A DNA stretch of 32,543 bases from an uncultured Paracoccaceae bacterium. GTDB lineage: Bacteria; Pseudomonadota; Alphaproteobacteria; Rhodobacterales; Rhodobacteraceae. Where the stretch lies: contig CALILP010000162.1 in assembly GCA_938016515.1 (NCBI GenBank), forward strand, positions 1 through 32,543. The letters are read 5' to 3'. The notes beneath the pieces are model-generated. The model had not been told where the DNA came from, made no database searches, and saw only the letters and a list, made by a program, of their open reading frames with translations. This document shows, piece by piece, positions 25,590 to 32,543 of this stretch. Position 1 is the first letter of the stretch, and each line of letters starts with the position of its first letter. The position numbers and the translations under genes were made by a program.

Positions 25590-26154
25590 TCCTGTCAGTG
25601 TTTTGAGTGGCAAAGTTGCGGCAGCAGATGTCACAGTTTCCGACATGGGGTTGCAAGGCATGATTGCCTTGCGCGGCGACTTATCAGCGAAATCCTTGCG
25701 GGCGGTTTGTACCAAGTTAACGGGCACAACCTTCCCGGATCAGGGGCAGATTGCCATCAATGGTCAGAACGCACTTTGCTGGATGTCTACGGACGAGGTC
25801 TTGCTTATTGTGCCGTATGGGTCAGTTCGATCTGCATTGGACGCGATTGCCAAGGCATTGAATGGGCAGCACCATTTGGCCTCGAACGTGTCCGATGCCC
25901 GCGCCATGATCATGCTCAATGGCCCTTACGTGCGGGACGTGCTGGCCAAACTGGCCCCGGTTGATCTGCATTCTGACAGCTTTCAGGTTGGTGATTTCCG
26001 CAGGTCGCGTCTGGGTCAGGTTGCGGCTGCATTTTGGATGGAAGACGATCAGACATTCCGGGTGATCTGCTTTCGGTCTGTCGCCGAATATACCTTTGAT
26101 CTGCTTGCCGCATCGGCCAAGGCGGGGCCCGTCGGGTATCTGAGCGGCAATTGA
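25582..26154 (+). CDS. soxG: sarcosine oxidase subunit gamma
   Basis: SoxG is the gamma subunit of the heterotetramer, with a fold related to the GcvT family. The 190 residues fit the family; visible features are WMSTDEVLLIVP (about 68-79), SDARAMIMLNGPYVRDVLAKL (about 105-125) and FRVICFRSVAEYTFDLL near the C terminus. Its ATG lies inside the soxA 3' end, an overlap of eight bases, with ggggag ahead of it. It is the last gene of the cluster; the folate genes that sometimes follow are absent. Confidence 0.94.
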   Translation: MSNPVSVLSGKVAAADVTVSDMGLQGMIALRGDLSAKSLRAVCTKLTGTTFPDQGQIAINGQNALCWMSTDEVLLIVPYGSVRSALDAIAKALNGQHHLASNVSDARAMIMLNGPYVRDVLAKLAPVDLHSDSFQVGDFRRSRLGQVAAAFWMEDDQTFRVICFRSVAEYTFDLLAASAKAGPVGYLSGN

Positions 26155-26179
26155 CAGATCAATTTGGTCCCGCGACGGG

Positions 26180-26217
26180 TTGACGCGGCCGGGTTTTGCG
26201 CTTTGTTACGAGGTAAC
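26180..26217 (+). promoter_or_regulatory. likely sodB promoter with overlapping palindrome
   Basis: TTGACG (26180-26185) is a good -35 box. With a 17-base spacer the -10 would be TTGTTA (26203-26208), weak. The palindrome GTTAC-GAG-GTAAC (26205-26217) overlaps the putative -10 and lies 29 bases before the start codon, a place suited to repression. The regulator is not known. Confidence 0.42.
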
Positions 26218-26246
26218 GAAACATCCTAGCCAGGAGGCGCCAGACC

Positions 26247-26846
26247 ATGGCCTTTACTCTTCCCGATCTGCCTTACGCTCATGACGCACTTGCCGACAAC
26301 GGCATGTCGAAAGAGACGCTCGAATACCACCACGATCTGCACCACAACGCCTATGTCACAAACGGCAACAAGGCGATTGAAGGCACAGAGTGGGATGGCA
26401 AGACCCTCGAAGAGATCATCGTTGGGACATACGACAAGTCTGCCGTGGCCCAGAACGGGATCTTCAACAACATCAGCCAGCTTTGGAACCATAACCAGTT
26501 CTGGGAGATGATGGGGCCGGGCAAATCCGCGATGCCTTCCGAATTGGAAGCTGCGATCAAGGATAGCTTTGGGTCTGTGGATGAATTCAAATCGCAGTTC
26601 TCTGCTGCAGGTGCAGGCCAGTTTGGCTCTGGGTGGTGCTGGTTGGTGAAGGACACTGACGGCGGCCTGAAAGTGACGAAGACAGAGAACGGCGTGAACC
26701 CGCTGTGCTTTGGACAGACGGCGCTGCTGGGCTGCGATGTTTGGGAGCATTCCTACTACATCGACTTCCGCAACAAGCGCCCGGTTTACCTGACAAATTT
26801 CCTGGATAACCTCGTGAATTGGGAGAACGTCGCATCGCGCATGTGA
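26247..26846 (+). CDS. sodB: superoxide dismutase, iron type
   Basis: This enzyme converts superoxide to oxygen and hydrogen peroxide in the cytoplasm. The 199 residues match the Fe/Mn family. Metal ligands are His28, His82 (QLWNHNQFW), Asp164 and His168 (DVWEHSYYIDF). Gln78, four residues before His82, is the position used by iron enzymes, so Fe is more likely than Mn. A strong aggagg lies ten bases upstream of the ATG, and a clear terminator follows. It has its own transcription unit. Confidence 0.97.
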   Translation: MAFTLPDLPYAHDALADNGMSKETLEYHHDLHHNAYVTNGNKAIEGTEWDGKTLEEIIVGTYDKSAVAQNGIFNNISQLWNHNQFWEMMGPGKSAMPSELEAAIKDSFGSVDEFKSQFSAAGAGQFGSGWCWLVKDTDGGLKVTKTENGVNPLCFGQTALLGCDVWEHSYYIDFRNKRPVYLTNFLDNLVNWENVASRM

Positions 26847-26874
26847 TGATCTGACAGTTGTTTTTTCGACAAAT

Positions 26875-26902
26875 GCCCGTCGCACATTGCGGCGGGCTTT
26901 TT
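26875..26902 (+). terminator. intrinsic terminator of sodB
   Basis: A nine-pair stem (GCCCGTCGC / GCGGCGGGC, with one T-G wobble), loop ACATT, followed by TTTTT. It begins 28 bases after the stop codon. Confidence 0.9.
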
Positions 26903-26958
26903 CGTTCTTGTGACTTGGCCATTGAAGTGCGCAGATGCCAGCCGAAAGGGTTGGCCTC

Positions 26959-27873
26959 ATGACACAACGCGCGAAGGGCATCATCGCTGTCTTGGTGGCT
27001 TGCGGCACTTGGGGCTTGTCGCCGCTATACTACGCTTTGTTAACTGACGTGCCGCCGGTCGAGGTGCTGTCGTATCGCTGCTTGTGGTCCCTGATCTTTT
27101 TTGCGGCAATATTGATGATCCAAAGGCGGCTGCGGTTGGTTCTTGCACTTCTGCGCCAGCCGCGCAGTTTCTTGGTGACGTTGCTTGCGGCTGTGATGAT
27201 CTCGGTCAATTGGTTTGGGTTTATTTACGCAATAAGTGTGGGGCAGGCGCTGGATGCGTCGCTAGGGTACTACATCTTCCCGTTGATGGCTGTGTTACTC
27301 GGCCGCGTTGTGTTTGCAGAGCAGCTTGGTCGGGTCCAAACGGGTGCTGTTTTGCTGGCGGCTGGTGCCGTTGTGGTGCTGGCCGTGGGTCTGGGCGTGC
27401 CCCCTTGGTTGGCGTTGCTACTAGCGGCCACCTTCAGCACCTATAGCCTGATCAAGAAAAAGCTGGATGTCGGACCCGTGGTGTCTGTTACCGCAGAGGT
27501 CGCGTTGGTCGCCCCGTTTGCCTTGGTCTGGATCGTGGGATTCGGAACCGGTGGTGCGGGCGGCCATGACATTGGTACGCATGTGTTGCTGGCCTTGTCA
27601 GGCCCCTTAACGGCCACCCCATTGGTGTTGTTCAGCTATGCTGCCCGCCGGGTTCGGTTGTCGACAATCGGGATCGTACAATACATCAATCCGACCTTGC
27701 AGTTTTGTTGCGCGGTGTTCGTCTTTGGAGAGCCGTTCACCTTATGGCACGGCATTGCCTTTCCGCTGATCTGGACCGCGTTGATCCTGTATTCGGGTGC
27801 AAGCCTGCGTCAGGACAGGGCAGCACGTAGACTGGATTCCAATGAGGGGACATCGTCAACCACGGTGACGTAG
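26959..27873 (+). CDS. rarD: RarD-type EamA-family permease
   Basis: A polytopic membrane protein of 304 residues with about ten helices in two EamA repeats. The opening KGIIAVLVACGTWGLSPLYY, NWFGFIYAISVGQALDASLGYYI and the FSYAARRVRLSTIGIVQYINP stretch near residue 240 identify the RarD group; the substrate is uncertain. An upstream in-frame ATG (26935) exists, but 26959 has AAAGGG eight bases ahead and fits the family length. The 3' end overlaps the convergent LOG-family gene by 64 bases. Confidence 0.9.
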   Translation: MTQRAKGIIAVLVACGTWGLSPLYYALLTDVPPVEVLSYRCLWSLIFFAAILMIQRRLRLVLALLRQPRSFLVTLLAAVMISVNWFGFIYAISVGQALDASLGYYIFPLMAVLLGRVVFAEQLGRVQTGAVLLAAGAVVVLAVGLGVPPWLALLLAATFSTYSLIKKKLDVGPVVSVTAEVALVAPFALVWIVGFGTGGAGGHDIGTHVLLALSGPLTATPLVLFSYAARRVRLSTIGIVQYINPTLQFCCAVFVFGEPFTLWHGIAFPLIWTALILYSGASLRQDRAARRLDSNEGTSSTTVT

Positions 27874-28367
27874 TCCAGCAAGCTTGATTCCGCGAAGCCT
27901 TGGTCGACGACATGATCTACGAGGGCTTTCAGTGGGGACCAAAAGCCGTTGATATTCAGTAAGTAGACAGGCTTTGTGTGCAGTCCAAGCTGACGCCATG
28001 TCAGGGCCTCAAAGAACTCGTCAAGTGATCCGGCACCTCCGGGCAGAACCACAACTGCATCGCAGTTCATGAACATGACTTTCTTCCGCTCATGCATGGT
28101 TTCGGTGATGATGAAGGTATCCAAGTCGCGCTTACCGACTTCCCAATCCAGAAGATGTGTCGGGATAACCCCAAATGTTTTGCCGCCGGCAGCTTGCGTG
28201 GCGCGTGCCACCCGGCCCATCAAGCCCACATCGCCGGCCCCATAAACCAGCCGCCACGCATTCGCCGCAAGCATTGCCCCGGTTGCTTCTGCGGCGGCGG
28301 CATAAGCCGTGTCAGCGCCGTCGCGTGACCCACAATACACGCAAACAGATCGCAAAAGGTCGGACAT
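27810..28367 (-). CDS. LOG-family protein (putative nucleotide 5'-monophosphate phosphoribohydrolase)
   Basis: This group hydrolyses cytokinin-type or ordinary nucleoside monophosphates, removing ribose phosphate. With the ATG at 28367 the protein is 185 residues, typical. The family stretch VYGAGDVGLMG (41-51) replaces the usual VYGGG; MHERKKVM (91-98) has the catalytic Arg-Lys, and PGGAGSLDE (109-117) has Ser in place of the usual Thr. The open frame extends 48 codons upstream, but the extension is not family-like. An ATG two codons earlier (28373) is an alternative. Its end overlaps rarD by 64 bases. Confidence 0.9.
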   Translation of the reverse strand: MSDLLRSVCVYCGSRDGADTAYAAAAEATGAMLAANAWRLVYGAGDVGLMGRVARATQAAGGKTFGVIPTHLLDWEVGKRDLDTFIITETMHERKKVMFMNCDAVVVLPGGAGSLDEFFEALTWRQLGLHTKPVYLLNINGFWSPLKALVDHVVDQGFAESSLLDYVTVVDDVPSLESSLRAALS

Positions 28368-28479
28368 GATCATACTTTCGTCATTGCAGAGGCTTTGACC
28401 GGTCATAACTCTGTTGATAAGTTGTCTCAACTGGCCAATTGTCCCTTTCGGACGCTGGCTTATCAAAGGACTAACACGC

Positions 28480-29730
28480 GTGTCATCCGCATCGAATGCA
28501 AAAGCCATCACAGCTGGCGTTATTGCTGTCGCCTTCCTGATCGGTGGCGCGGTCTGGTTTGACCAATCCCGACAACCTGTCGCAACGCCAGATTTGGCAG
28601 CCAGCGCAGCGGTAACCGTTCAAGAGGGTGCCTCGGAGACTGCTGTTGTTGCCAGTGACGAGGCCCCAACGGTTGGCGACGAACCCTCTGGGATCGCAGC
28701 AATGGCCCCGGCCATCGACACGTTCTTTCGCAACCCGGATGAAACGACGATCATTGCGGGTCGCGCTACACCCGGCCAGACGGTTGCGATCATGCTGGGC
28801 GGTGAAGAGTTGGACCGTGTCGTCACCGAACAGGATGGCACATTCGGGGCGGTGGTTTTCATCGCTGCTGCAGATCAACCCCGTCGGGTTCGTCTGATCG
28901 GTGATCCGGATGGTGATGCCATTGTCTCTGCGGAAAGTGTCATTGTGCCGCCGTCTGACGCAGTTGCTTTTGCATCGGTTCCGCTGTCGCAGAACGCACC
29001 TGCAATTGGTGCGTCCGGCGACACGGGCATCGCACCTGATGTGGATGCCGCCTCTGCGGGCGCTGTGGTTGCTTCTGCAGATATCAGCAGTGCTGCAGCC
29101 CCTGATGTTGATACTGCCAGCCCAACGGCGCTGCCAAGCGATCCCGGCAGCGCACCAAACGTGTCCGCACCGCCGACACTGATTGCGGACGCGGACGGGG
29201 TCAGGGTGATCCAACGTGCCGACCCCGGCGCAAGCAAGCCAGAGCTTATTGATAACATTGCACTTGATACGATCACCTATGACACCAAGGGCGAGGTGAT
29301 TCTTGCTGGCCGCGCGGTAACGGATGGATTTGTGCAGGTGTATCTGGACAACAAGCCGATCACGACCTCGCGGATCACAGCTGATGGCGATTGGTCTATC
29401 GATCTGCCAGATGTTGATACAGGCGTGTATACTCTTCGGGTCGACGAAATTGATGACGACGGAAACGTTCAATCCCGCATCGAGACCCCCTTCAAACGCG
29501 AAGAACGCTCTGCGGTTGCGGCTATTATGGCCATCGATACCTCCGCCTCTGGATTTGACGTGGCTGTGCGCACAGTGCAGCCCGGTGCCACACTTTGGGC
29601 GATCGCCGAAGAGCAGTTCGGCGACGGGATCATGTATGTCGCCGTCTTCGAAGCGAACCGCGATCAGATTCGCAATCCTGACCTGATCTATCCAGGTCAG
29701 GTGTTCCGCCTTCCACAAGCGTCACAATAA
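28480..29730 (+). CDS. membrane-anchored LysM-domain protein
   Basis: I chose the GTG at 28480, with AAAGGA nine bases upstream, giving 416 residues. A membrane helix lies at about 9-28 (ITAGVIAVAFLIGGAVWF), probably anchoring the protein in the inner membrane. An Ala/Asp/Ser/Pro-rich region with repeated APDVD follows, and an Ig-like or carboxypeptidase-regulatory-like segment (about 270-345, with VILAGRAVTDGFVQVYLDNKPI). The C-terminal LysM motif (about 365-414: VQPGATLWAIAEEQFG ... NPDLIYPGQVFRLP) should bind peptidoglycan. It is divergent from the LOG gene. Function in cell-envelope attachment is inferred. Confidence 0.88.
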   Translation: MSSASNAKAITAGVIAVAFLIGGAVWFDQSRQPVATPDLAASAAVTVQEGASETAVVASDEAPTVGDEPSGIAAMAPAIDTFFRNPDETTIIAGRATPGQTVAIMLGGEELDRVVTEQDGTFGAVVFIAAADQPRRVRLIGDPDGDAIVSAESVIVPPSDAVAFASVPLSQNAPAIGASGDTGIAPDVDAASAGAVVASADISSAAAPDVDTASPTALPSDPGSAPNVSAPPTLIADADGVRVIQRADPGASKPELIDNIALDTITYDTKGEVILAGRAVTDGFVQVYLDNKPITTSRITADGDWSIDLPDVDTGVYTLRVDEIDDDGNVQSRIETPFKREERSAVAAIMAIDTSASGFDVAVRTVQPGATLWAIAEEQFGDGIMYVAVFEANRDQIRNPDLIYPGQVFRLPQASQ

Positions 29731-29793
29731 GCGCAATCGCTCTGGTAAACCGCTGCTTACTTGATAAGTGAGAGGGACCGACCGGAGTGATGA

Positions 29794-31623
29794 ATGCGGC
29801 GCTTGACGAAAACCGATGCAAATTTGAACGACGCCCAAGTGCAGGGCTGGAACGTGATCAAGCGGGTGATCCCGTATCTGTGGCCCAAGGCCCCAGAATT
29901 GGTCTGGGTACGCTACCGCGTTGTGATCGCGATGGCAGTGTTGATCCTTGCCAAGGTCATCGCTGTCGGAACACCCGTGTTTTACAAGCAAGCCGTTGAC
30001 GCGCTGGCCCCAGATGGTGCTGATGCGGCGACCGTGCTGGGTCTTGGGGCGGTTGGCCTGACGATTGCTTACGGGCTGGCCCGCCTGATGAATGTCGGCT
30101 TTCAGCAACTGCGCGACGTCGTCTTCACCAAGGTCGGACAAAGAGCGCTGCGGACGCTGGCGCTAGAGACATTCACCCACATTCACCGCCTGTCGATGCG
30201 CTACCATATCACGCGCAAAACAGGTGGCCTCAGCCGGGTGATGGAGCGGGGCGTAAAGGGCGTAGAGTTCCTGTTGCGGTTCTTGCTGTTCTCAATCGGA
30301 CCACTGGTGCTGGAACTGCTGATGATCTCGGTCGTTTTATTTTTCTTGTTTGACGCCAGTTATTTGGCGGTCGTCGTTCTGACCATTGCAGCCTATGTCT
30401 GGTTCACTTTCAAGGTTACCGAATGGCGGGTGAAAATCCGCAAAGAAATGAATGATCAGGACACCGACGCCAACCAAAAGGCCATCGACAGCCTGCTGAA
30501 CTTTGAGACGGTCAAGTACTTTGGGGCCGAAAAGTGGGAGGCTGATCGCTATGACAGCGCCATGCAGAATTACGAGGCGGCGGCGATCAAGACGAATTAT
30601 TCGCTTGCGTTCCTTAACTTCGGCCAGTCGCTTCTGATCACAACTGGCTTGGTTGTGGTCATGGTGATGGCCGCGATTGGGGTTCAGGATGGCACCCTGA
30701 CGGTTGGTGATTTCGTGATGGTCAATGCCTACATGATCCAGATCACCATGCCGCTGAATTTCCTTGGTACTGTCTATCGCGAGATCCGGCAGGCTTTGAT
30801 CGACATGGGGGATATGTTCGATCTGTTAGGCCAGCCTGCAGAGGTGAAGGACAAACCGAACGCCAAGCCGATTGACGTGCAAGGCGGGGCGGTTGCCCTG
30901 CGCGATGTGCAGTTTGGCTATGATACGGAGCGGCCGATCCTGAAGGGTGTCTCGATTGACGTGGAACCGGGCCAAACGGTTGCGATTGTAGGCTCCTCTG
31001 GATCGGGCAAGTCTACCATCGGAAGGTTGTTGTTCCGGTTTTATGACGTCAGCGGCGGTGCCTTGACCATTGACGGTCAAGACGTGCGGGATGTTACGCA
31101 GGATAGCTTGCACGCAAGCATCGGCGTCGTTCCGCAAGACACGGTTTTGTTCAACGATACCGTGCATTACAACATCGCCTACGGTCGGCCCGGCGCGTCA
31201 GAGGAAGAGATTATCGGGGCTGCGAAAGCCGCGAAAATCCACGATTTTATCACCTCATTGCCGGATGGATATCAGACAACGGTAGGCGAGCGTGGTTTGA
31301 AGTTGTCGGGCGGTGAAAAGCAGCGGGTGGGGATCGCCCGGACGCTTCTGAAAAACCCGCCAATCCTGCTGTTGGATGAGGCGACGTCAGCGCTGGATAC
31401 CGAGACCGAGATGGAAATTCAGGCCGAGCTGAAGGCGATTTCTGAAGGCCGCACCACCATTACAATTGCCCATCGGTTGTCGACGATTGCGGATGCTGAT
31501 CAAATTGTTGTGCTCGAAGACGGCGTGATCGTCGAACAGGGCCAACACGATGATCTGCTTGGTCAGGATGGGCGCTATGCGCATCTGTGGAACCGCCAGG
31601 CGGACGAAGATGTGACCGCCTAG
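29794..31623 (+). CDS. ABC transporter, Atm1/ABCB7-like heavy-metal exporter type
   Basis: A fused half-transporter of 609 residues: six membrane helices (about 40-320) and a nucleotide-binding domain. Walker A GSSGSGKST is near 399-407, signature LSGGEKQR near 505-512 and Walker B ILLLDEATSAL near 524-534. The opening VIKRVIPYLWP and the preference for the Atm1 type suggest export of glutathione-linked compounds or metal/Fe-S-related substrates; this is family knowledge. The ATG has GGAG six bases upstream. It works as a homodimer and lies 63 bases after the LysM gene. Confidence 0.93.
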   Translation: MRRLTKTDANLNDAQVQGWNVIKRVIPYLWPKAPELVWVRYRVVIAMAVLILAKVIAVGTPVFYKQAVDALAPDGADAATVLGLGAVGLTIAYGLARLMNVGFQQLRDVVFTKVGQRALRTLALETFTHIHRLSMRYHITRKTGGLSRVMERGVKGVEFLLRFLLFSIGPLVLELLMISVVLFFLFDASYLAVVVLTIAAYVWFTFKVTEWRVKIRKEMNDQDTDANQKAIDSLLNFETVKYFGAEKWEADRYDSAMQNYEAAAIKTNYSLAFLNFGQSLLITTGLVVVMVMAAIGVQDGTLTVGDFVMVNAYMIQITMPLNFLGTVYREIRQALIDMGDMFDLLGQPAEVKDKPNAKPIDVQGGAVALRDVQFGYDTERPILKGVSIDVEPGQTVAIVGSSGSGKSTIGRLLFRFYDVSGGALTIDGQDVRDVTQDSLHASIGVVPQDTVLFNDTVHYNIAYGRPGASEEEIIGAAKAAKIHDFITSLPDGYQTTVGERGLKLSGGEKQRVGIARTLLKNPPILLLDEATSALDTETEMEIQAELKAISEGRTTITIAHRLSTIADADQIVVLEDGVIVEQGQHDDLLGQDGRYAHLWNRQADEDVTA

Positions 31624-31635
31624 CGCATCAGCGCT
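31622..31635 (+). terminator. weak hairpin after the Atm1-type gene
   Basis: AGCGC-ATCA-GCGCT overlaps the stop codon and is followed only by a short TTT after several bases. Possible terminator, poor support. Confidence 0.25.
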
Positions 31636-31723
31636 GCCGTAGTTTCAGCCAAAGAGTTGCAAACTTTGATCACAATTGCGCGTTAACCAATCCGCGGGTG
31701 GCTTATGCTTTGGTGATTTTTTG

Positions 31724-32356
31724 ATGTCGAAAACCGGAATCCTTGGTTCATGTGCTGCACTGCTTCTCAGTGCGACAGCTGCGCAGGCCGTCACCATGAC
31801 GCAGTCATTTGGTGTCGGTGCAAGTTTTGACGACGGGCCGGGCAGCGTCTCATTCCTTTTGGCCGGGCTGGACCCGGATGTAGAATCCGACCTTGCGCTG
31901 GATTTTTCATTCATTGGTGATCTGAACGCAGGCTCTGAAAGCTTTGAGTTGTTCCTTGATGGGATCAGCTATGGCGTCGGATGCGACTTTAATGGATCGA
32001 ACGATTCTTTTGGAATCTCGCGCTTTGGGATTTCCGATTTTTGTAGCCAAAGTACGAACTCTTTGACGGACGCAAACCTTTTGGTGTCGGCCACTGACGC
32101 GCTTGGTCTTTTGGCTGATGGCGCACTGGAAATCGTTTTTGAATTCACCACAGCGGTGAACGACTTTGTCAGCATCAACAACGGTGGTGAAACCCGCAAC
32201 GGCGTTTTCTTCAGCAACATGAGTGGCATTGCCTTTGCCGCCGGCGGCAGCATCACCTATGACGCTACAGCACCAATCCCAGTGCCACCGGCCCTGCCAA
32301 TGTTGGCTGCGGGCTTGCTGGGTCTTGGCTTTTTGCGCCGCACCCAACTGGGCTGA
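31724..32356 (+). CDS. secreted protein with VPLPA/PEP-CTERM-type sorting signal
   Basis: The 210-residue protein has an N-terminal signal peptide (about 1-23, ending near AAQA) and a C-terminal tripartite sorting tail: PIPVPPALPM (about 184-193), a hydrophobic helix (LAAGLLGLGFL) and a basic RR end. Such tails are processed by exosortase-type enzymes in relatives. The middle is Asp/Ser/Gly-rich, beta-type, with Cys near 87 and 106 that may form a disulfide. The ATG at 31724 is preferred over the open frame's earlier Met at 31676 because it puts the signal peptide at the N terminus. No exosortase gene is in the window. Confidence 0.85.
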   Translation: MSKTGILGSCAALLLSATAAQAVTMTQSFGVGASFDDGPGSVSFLLAGLDPDVESDLALDFSFIGDLNAGSESFELFLDGISYGVGCDFNGSNDSFGISRFGISDFCSQSTNSLTDANLLVSATDALGLLADGALEIVFEFTTAVNDFVSINNGGETRNGVFFSNMSGIAFAAGGSITYDATAPIPVPPALPMLAAGLLGLGFLRRTQLG

Positions 32357-32381
32357 TCCCGATCTGATCTGGACGTGAAAA

Positions 32382-32400
32382 GGGCCGCCAGAAGCGGCCC
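32382..32400. terminator. shared terminator hairpin between two converging genes
   Basis: GGGCCGC-CAGAA-GCGGCCC, a perfect seven-base stem. On the minus strand TTTTC follows, so it mainly ends the leftward gene at 32406; on the plus strand the tail is AT-rich but not a T-run. It lies 26 bases after the VPLPA-type gene. Confidence 0.8.
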
Positions 32401-32405
32401 CTAAG

Positions 32406-32543
32406 TTATTCTGCGGCCTGCGCCGGTGCCAAGACAACGGCCGGTGCAACCTCATCATCGTCTTCTGTCCAGATGACCTCTGGTGCTTTGATACGGCGGG
32501 CCTGACGGCTAAGCGCCCAGTCACGCGCGGCCCGACTGCTGCG
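32406..32543 (-). CDS. C-terminal end of an unidentified protein (5' part outside window)
   Basis: The minus-strand frame is open from the right window edge to the TAA at 32408-32406, giving 45 residues: an Arg-rich, Trp-containing segment (RDWALSRQARRIKAPEVIW), then Thr-Glu-Asp-Asp and an Ala/Val/Pro-rich end. I cannot identify the family. Support comes from the terminator directly downstream on this strand and the lack of any competing frame. Start and length are unknown. Confidence 0.6.
   Translation of the reverse strand, partial: RSSRAARDWALSRQARRIKAPEVIWTEDDDEVAPAVVLAPAQAAE

Noticed and set aside
28483-29718. 411-codon minus-strand open frame opposite the LysM gene
   Set aside because: Cys/Arg/His-rich antisense shadow; the plus-strand frame has a membrane helix and a clear LysM motif.

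Overview
The window looks like chromosomal DNA of an alphaproteobacterium of the Rhodobacterales (Roseobacter group). This inference rests on the gene order nuoL-nuoM-nuoN-birA-coaX-rnj, a soxBDAG-type sarcosine oxidase locus, a Hint-domain protein and a VPLPA/PEP-CTERM-type protein of the kinds common in that group, moderately high GC, and protein sequences that read like Roseobacter homologues throughout. I cannot name a genus. No rRNA, tRNA, CRISPR array or phage genes were seen.

Layout. Positions 1-8252 hold one long rightward transcription unit: the 3' part of nuoL (cut by the window edge), nuoM, nuoN, a TTG-started birA, coaX, ribonuclease J and a small secreted protein of unknown role. 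Genes in it overlap or nearly touch. Positions 8334-13097 run mostly leftward: a DUF2798 membrane protein, an RhlE-type DEAD-box helicase, a conserved unknown protein with a Cys-x2-Cys pair, a small lipoprotein and prfC (peptide chain release factor 3). A rightward lipoprotein gene (13201-13743) is divergent from prfC. Its stop codon lies inside the 4-bp target duplication of a 383-bp non-autonomous insertion element. Beyond that element a Hint-domain gene points left.

Positions 15298-18344 read rightward: a divergent SDR oxidoreductase lacking the usual Tyr/Lys pair, an AlkC-type DNA glycosylase with a C-terminal Ig-like domain, and an iron/polyamine-type ABC ATPase without permease neighbours. 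They converge on a leftward overlapping trio, ccmI-ruvX-DUF1289. From 20463 to 26154 lies soxB-soxD-soxA-soxG. It encodes heterotetrameric sarcosine oxidase, which turns sarcosine into glycine, a C1 unit on tetrahydrofolate and hydrogen peroxide. Here soxB is separated from soxDAG by 550 bp holding a small membrane-protein gene and a cluster of palindromes, hairpins and tandem repeats. An iron-type superoxide dismutase with its own promoter-like region and a strong terminator follows. Then come a RarD-type permease, a convergent LOG-family protein, a membrane-anchored LysM protein, an Atm1-type ABC exporter, a VPLPA-CTERM surface protein and the C-terminal end of an unidentified leftward gene.

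Most of the content is ordinary core metabolism. I did not find a clearly novel multi-gene system. The items most worth a second look are the 383-bp element inserted exactly at a stop codon, the structured gap inside the sox operon, the SDR/AlkC pair, and a hairpin that masks both possible start codons of the lipoprotein downstream of prfC.
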